Shown here: positions 59,641-64,000 of the stretch, in pieces
Numbering within the stretch: position 1 is the stretch's first letter
How the letters are laid out: every line of letters starts with the position of its first letter
Assembly (NCBI GenBank): GCA_963781285.1
Contig: CAWAFI010000017.1
Coordinates: 1-64,000, forward strand
Source of the DNA: CAIWHR01 sp963781285
Lineage (GTDB): Bacteria > Pseudomonadota > Gammaproteobacteria > Burkholderiales > Casimicrobiaceae
Length of the DNA: 64,000 bases
Direction of reading: 5' to 3'
Position numbers and translations under genes: made by a program
Notes under the pieces: generated by a model
The model's input: only the letters and a program-made list of their open reading frames with translations
The model's database searches: none
What the model was told of the DNA's origin: nothing

Positions 59641-61051
59641 TTAGTTGCTCGTCGTCTTGTGCTTGTAGGCACCCGCGTACGCGGACTGGAGCGTACCGCC
59701 AGCCGGGAGCGGGATGGCGCCATTGTAGAACGTCGACACCGCGAAGCCGACGACCGGCAGGCCGTTGAACGTCTGGCCGCCGACCGCGGTCAACTGGTGG
59801 ATCGGAGCCGTTGCGCCGCCGACGAGGTCGACGTGGGCCCAGCCGTTCTGGAACGGAATGTTGACGTTGCGCGCAGCGGGTCGAAGCCGAGCACGTTCGT
59901 ATTGTTGAACGTGACGACGTTCGCTTCCCAGCACAGCGACGAAGGCGGCGTGCCCGGCAGCGGCGGCGAGAATCCCGGCGGCGGACCCGCTTGCACCTGC
60001 TCTTCGCGGTCCCAGAACGCGACAGCTGACGTCGTCGCACGCGCCCGACGCACCGAAGTTGCGCTGGAAGAGCTTGGGCGGCGTGCCCGTGCCGACGTTG
60101 ACGTAGAAGCGCTTCGTCGGATAGGTCACGACCCAGTCCGTGCCCGAGTCGGTGCCCGCGTCGAGGATGTACTCGTTCATCACCGTGTCGTGCATCATCG
60201 CGGCGCTGACCGCGTCGATGCTGGTCGTCCAGGTGGCGGTCACGACCACGCCGGCCTTGTAGCTCTCGCTCTGCAGGACGCTGCCCGACCGCGAGCGTCG
60301 GGTTGATCGACGACGGGACGGCCCACAGCGTCGTCAGCGCGTTGAACGCATCCAGCGCGACGGCTTCGGTGGCATTTCGGCGCTGGCGTTGACGTTGATG
60401 ATCGTCAGGTTGCCGAACAGGCCGCCCGTGCCGACGACGGTGTCGGTCGAGGTGACTGGCGTCGGCCAGCGCTCGTCGCGTTGCACGGCGGGACGCCAGC
60501 GACGTGCGTGACGAGCGTCCACGTCGGGCTGGTCGTCGACGATGTCGCCCATCTCGATGATTTCGACGTAGCCTTCACGGGTGCGGTCGAGCGCGCTGCC
60601 CGCAAGGTCGGCAGTTCGAGCCGCTGAACTGCGAGGCCACGAATGGATAGACGGTGCCGGGCGTCAGCGCCGGCGACGTGCAGGATACGTCGTACGTGAC
60701 GATGCCGGCGCCATCGGTCGTCGGAACGACACCGCACGGTCCAGACGTCCTTCGCCGACAGGTACAAGTTGAAGTCCAGCACTTCACGGGAGTTCAGGCT
60801 TTCCAGGAAGCGGACCTTGACGGCCTTCGCCGAGGCGGTCGAGTTGACGACCGACAGCAGCGTGTTGTTCTGCGCGCCCGGTACAACGTCGTCGCCAAAA
60901 TGTCGCGTGCGCGCGCCGTGTAGTAGGGATAGATCAGGACCTGGCCCAGGCCTTCGGGATTGACGTGGACCGCTTGCGCGATGTCCGTCACGCCCAGTGC
61001 GCTCAGACCCGCGATCGCGGTGTACAGCGACTTTTTGTTGAACGTGTTCAT
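59641..61051 (-). pseudogene. secreted protein of unknown function with about six frameshifts
   Basis: Reading the minus strand across frames gives one protein of about 460 residues. It starts MNTFNKKSLYTAIAGLSALG with signal peptide, then VNPEGLGQVLIYPYYTAR. Next come NNTLLSVVNSTASAKAVKVR, SREVLDFNLYLSAKDVWTV, PGTVYPFVASQFSGSNC, IEMGDIVDD, TDTVVGTGGLFGNLTIINVN, DSGTDWVVTYPTKRFYVNVG, FWDREEQVQ and the C-terminus FNGLPVVGFAVSTFYNGAIP. I recognise no named family. The many small shifts, with every piece still well conserved in style, look more like indel errors than slow decay. Confidence 0.65.
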
Positions 61052-61086
61052 GGTTGGTGATGACTCCTGTGTGTGCGATTGCGATT

Positions 61087-61102
61087 TAAAGTGATCACTT
61101 TA
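61087..61102. promoter_or_regulatory. 16-bp perfect palindrome upstream of the secreted protein gene
   Basis: TAAAGTGATCACTTTA is its own reverse complement and lies 36 bases before the ATG at 61051 (minus), inside an A/T-rich stretch. It has the form of a dimeric regulator site. No -10/-35 pair is certain around it. Confidence 0.5.
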
Positions 61103-61208
61103 GAACCAACAGCATGCGAATCTTATTACAGCTCGTCCCTCTTGTCCAAACGATTTCAATCTTGCCCCAGAGCCCCCCTGTGGAAAATTTGCAACGGCCG
61201 CCCGGTCG

Positions 61209-61662
61209 CTACTGCCGCCAGACGTACCAGAATTGTCCGTCATCGATTACCCAGGTTTCGTCGACCAGCGTCTTGATGCCCTTCATCATCCGGTGGTCAT
61301 AAACGACGGTAAGCGTCACTTTGCACGACTCGGCCTCGCAGACGACATTTTCGATCTTCGCTTCCCGGAACCCCGATCCCCTCGCCTGTGCCCGATACGA
61401 ATCGAACGATGTGATCGCTGCGCGATGCCGGGCTCAAGAACGTGTAGGCGGTGGCCATGTCGCTCTTGATCAGCGCTGCCCACCGGGCATTCGCCCGTTC
61501 GCTTACCGCCGCGCGCTTGGCCTCGGGTGGAGAATCTTTCGTGATGCCGCCCACCGTCGCGCAACCTGCGGCCGCAAGACAGATCGCGACACCGACCGTC
61601 TGCGCAATCAACCGAACCCTGCGCGGGCGGGCGCTCCGCCACCCGAAACGTCGCACAACCAT
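61209..61662 (-). pseudogene. lipoprotein, one frameshift
   Basis: The minus-strand gene starts at 61662 with a signal peptide and lipobox (AICLAAAGC at about residues 26-34), then ERANARWAALIKSDMATAYT and FLSPASRS. Near 61410 the frame changes and the tail reads FREAKIENVVCEAESCKVTL, TVVYDHRMMKGIK and WVIDDGQFWYVWRQ to a stop at 61209. The joined protein is about 150 residues and looks like a small NTF2-like lipoprotein. It lies after the secretin gene on the same strand. The 246 bases between them show nothing recognisable. Confidence 0.6.
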
Positions 61663-61908
61663 CTGGATTGCCCTTGAAAAAACCAGGTAAGGCGCCGCAG
61701 CGCAAGCTGCCGAGGACCGCCAAACTGATGCCTCACCACCCGCGGCGCCGCAATCCTCGCATAAAGCCTAACCAAAGGCCCGGGCATCGTCAACGAGGTT
61801 TCCTGCCTGAGCGATTGCCTGAAATTTCCGTTGCGCGGGCGCAACATCAAATTGTCGGGCTTTGGCGACGTTTTCTTGTCGCCATCCGGCGACGCTTCTC
61901 TGAAATCG

Positions 61909-63999
61909 TTAGGGTTTTCCGTTGGTTGCGGCCGGTGCGATCGTGGAGGTCCGCCTGAACACATCGAATGTATCGTCGATCTTCTCCATCCGCCGACGGA
62001 GGTCGTCGACGATGCCCTTCAGATCGAGCTCGCTCTCGACGACACGCGGCGTGATGAACATCACGAGCTCGGTGCGATTGTTCGTCAGCTGCTGATCTCC
62101 GAACAACCCGCCGATGACCGGAATCCGCGACAGCAGCGGCAGTCCCTTCGATGTGTTGCCCCTGGTTTCGCCGATGAGGCCGCCCATCACCATCGTCTGC
62201 CCCGACTGCACGCTGACGATCGTTTGCACCGATCGCGTGTTGATCGGCGGCGCGTCCCCGGGGTTGATGGTCGGGCCGGGATCGCTGACCTCGGCCTGCA
62301 CGTCGAGCGTGACGAGGCCGCCCTGGTTGATGTGAGGCGTCACCTGCAGCAGCACGCCCGTGTCGATGTATTGCGACGTCGTCGTGACCACGTTGGTCGT
62401 GCTGCCGACGATGCTCTGCTGGTTGATCGGGATCTTGTTGCCCGCCTTGATCGTCGCCTTCTGGTTGTCGAGCGCAGCGAGGTGCGGATTCGCGATGACC
62501 TTCGTGTCGCCGTAGGTGTCGAGCAGGTGCAGCGCCGCCTGGACGCCGCCCGGAAAGTTCGCGTTGTTGATGATGTAGGTGAAGCCCTGCGCGAGCGAGA
62601 GAATGGGATTCGTCCCGCCGGTAGCTGGCGGAATGCCGGGGTTGAACGGCGTGGATCGCGTGAGCAGCCCGCCCGCGCCGCGCCCTGATGGAGCGCCGCC
62701 CCTGAACAGCCACTCGACGCCGAAGTCGAGCTCGTCGGTGAGCGTTACCGATGCGATGGTGACTTCGATCGCCACCTGGCGCGCGGGAACGTCGAGCTTC
62801 TTCAGTGCGGCCTCGATCACCATGTACTCGACCGGCGTCGCGACGATCAGCAACGTGTTGTTGTCCTTGTCGGCGACGACCTGGATGTTGCGCACGACAC
62901 CTAGCCCTTCAACCCGCGCCGCCGTCGGGGGTGTGGGTGGCGGCGGGACATTCAGCTGGATCGTGGGCTGGACCACCGCCGGTTGCGCCTGAAACTGCGG
63001 CGGACTGACGATGGTGCCTGCAGGTGTACCGGGTGCGACGGTTGGCGCGGTGGGTGCTGCGGCGGGCGCCGCACGTCCGGTGAATGCCTGCGTGAGCAGC
63101 GGTCCCAGCTTTTCGGCACGCTGGTTCTGCAGGTGGAAGACGTAGAAGCGCGGGCCGTCGCCGCCACCGCCCTGATCAAGCCGGGCGATCCACTTCTTCG
63201 CTTCCTCGAGATACGCGGGTTGGGGCGTGATGACGAGCAGCGCGTTGAGTCGCTCGATCGGGATGATGCGCAGGATGCCCGAGAGCGGGCTCGTCGCCTT
63301 GTCGCCGATCGCCTTGTCGAGGTCCTGCCCGACGGTCTTGACGTCGGCGTTCTGCAGCGTGAACAGCCCCACCGACATGCCGGCCATCCAGTCGATGTCG
63401 AACATGTCGATGGTGTCGACCAGGTGCTTCAGCTCCTGCTCGGTGCCGGCAAGGATCAGCAGGTTGCGCAGCTCGTCGGGCCGCACCGCCGTCGCATCGC
63501 GGACGAACGGCTCGAGGATGCGCATCATTTCCCGCACGCCGACAAAACGTAATGGGACGATCTGCACCGAGAATCCCGGCGGCAGCGCGCGCGTCGAGTT
63601 GCCGAGTTGCGGCGTGATGTTGCCACGCACCGCCGCGGCCTGCGGAACGATCTTGTAGATGCCGCTCTCCTTGACCATCGCCGCGCCGTTCATTCGCAGC
63701 AGCATCTCGAGGGTCGCCGGCAGCGCATCGCGCGAGATGCCCGCTGTCGTGCGGATCGTGACCGTGCCCCCGACCGAAGCGTCGATCGTGTAGCTCTCGT
63801 TCAGGATGTCGCCGAGGATGTTGCGGATGACCTCGCGCAGGTCCGCGCCTTCGAAGTTCAGCACCACGCCGCCGCCGGCGGGCTGCACCGGCGGCGCGGG
63901 CGGCAGGCTGCCGCCTGGTTGCTGGCCCTTGACGAGAACGCCACTGCCTTTGAACAACCGCGCCCTTTCCTCAGCCGTCGGCAGCCCGGGTGCCAGCGC
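61909..63999 (-). CDS. gspD: type II secretion system secretin GspD (5' partial)
   Basis: The ORF runs off the right edge, so its start and signal peptide are missing. The first complete parts are an N0-like domain (VLNFEGADLREVIRNILGDI) and N1/N2 repeats (VPLRFVGVREMMRILEPF, RIIPIERLNALLVITPQPAY). The C-terminal secretin domain has VQAALHLLDTYGDTKVIANP, TIKAGNKIPI, VSVQSGQTMVMGGLIGETRG and LLSRIPVIGGLFG. It forms the outer-membrane pore for folded proteins. The exported proteins downstream and the metallopeptidase at 25254 are possible cargo, though this is inferred. Confidence 0.93.
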   Translation of the reverse strand, partial: ALAPGLPTAEERARLFKGSGVLVKGQQPGGSLPPAPPVQPAGGGVVLNFEGADLREVIRNILGDILNESYTIDASVGGTVTIRTTAGISRDALPATLEMLLRMNGAAMVKESGIYKIVPQAAAVRGNITPQLGNSTRALPPGFSVQIVPLRFVGVREMMRILEPFVRDATAVRPDELRNLLILAGTEQELKHLVDTIDMFDIDWMAGMSVGLFTLQNADVKTVGQDLDKAIGDKATSPLSGILRIIPIERLNALLVITPQPAYLEEAKKWIARLDQGGGGDGPRFYVFHLQNQRAEKLGPLLTQAFTGRAAPAAAPTAPTVAPGTPAGTIVSPPQFQAQPAVVQPTIQLNVPPPPTPPTAARVEGLGVVRNIQVVADKDNNTLLIVATPVEYMVIEAALKKLDVPARQVAIEVTIASVTLTDELDFGVEWLFRGGAPSGRGAGGLLTRSTPFNPGIPPATGGTNPILSLAQGFTYIINNANFPGGVQAALHLLDTYGDTKVIANPHLAALDNQKATIKAGNKIPINQQSIVGSTTNVVTTTSQYIDTGVLLQVTPHINQGGLVTLDVQAEVSDPGPTINPGDAPPINTRSVQTIVSVQSGQTMVMGGLIGETRGNTSKGLPLLSRIPVIGGLFGDQQLTNNRTELVMFITPRVVESELDLKGIVDDLRRRMEKIDDTFDVFRRTSTIAPAATNGKP

Positions 64000-64000
64000 C

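Overview
The window is high-GC DNA from a betaproteobacterium. This rests on the 16S/23S sequences and the beta-type gene content (Bug/TctC binding protein, class II aldolase beside mtnA, type II secretion secretin). The genus cannot be named from the sequence alone, and the density of single-base frameshifts suggests a draft or long-read assembly of an uncultured organism.

Layout. (1) 1-12,050, plus strand: an acyl-CoA catabolic cluster. It holds two subunits of a 2-hydroxyacyl-CoA dehydratase/benzoyl-CoA reductase-type enzyme, broken heme-copper oxidase subunit III and other membrane genes, two acyl-CoA dehydrogenases, a saccharopine-dehydrogenase-like reductase, a frameshifted acyl-CoA ligase, a thiolase and a 2[4Fe-4S] ferredoxin. 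Small remnants of an SDR and an aminoglycoside-phosphotransferase-type gene lie among them. (2) 12,200-14,291: a scar of mobile DNA (phage terminase fragment abutting a DUF3883-type fragment) on the 3' side of tRNA-Phe. (3) 14,362-19,054, minus strand: haloacetate dehalogenase, Bug-family solute-binding protein, Ldh2-type dehydrogenase and an IlvD/Edd sugar-acid dehydratase. (4) 19,427-27,575, plus strand: an HtrA-like protein without its catalytic His and Asp, an MFS-spermidine synthase fusion, mtnA and a class II aldolase separated by two 215-bp repeats, and a secreted zinc metallopeptidase. (5) 27,686-33,472, minus strand: a complete rRNA operon (promoter, boxA, 16S, tRNA-Ile, tRNA-Ala, 23S with two intervening sequences, 5S, terminator). 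(6) 33,661-56,926: a glycan/glycosylation locus with GT9, GT4, a WcaJ-type initiating transferase, two membrane proteins, five TPR-linked glycosyltransferases (two frameshifted), a methyltransferase, an acyltransferase-like protein and the Wzt/Wzm ABC exporter. (7) 56,984-64,000, minus strand: a parvulin-type isomerase, three frameshifted exported proteins and the type II secretion secretin GspD, cut by the window edge.

Working together. Region 1 would activate an acid to its CoA ester, oxidise it and cleave it thiolytically, with the ferredoxin as a plausible electron donor to the dehydratase/reductase. Region 4 has the isomerase and aldolase expected of the MTA/5'-deoxyadenosine DHAP shunt. 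Region 6 looks like an ABC-exported polysaccharide pathway combined with O-GlcNAc-transferase-like enzymes.

The most unusual signals are: a repeat family at two loci whose units begin with ATGAGC and end with a ribosome-binding-site-like stretch, so that each hands a start codon to the next unit or gene; a perfect 27-bp inverted repeat serving as the helix-45 intervening sequence of 23S rRNA; a 278-bp TA-flanked inverted-repeat element inserted exactly into a TAATG stop/start overlap; a DUF5672/SEC-C/TPR/GT fusion; and a 1115-residue OGT-like protein carrying a second, degenerate N-lobe.
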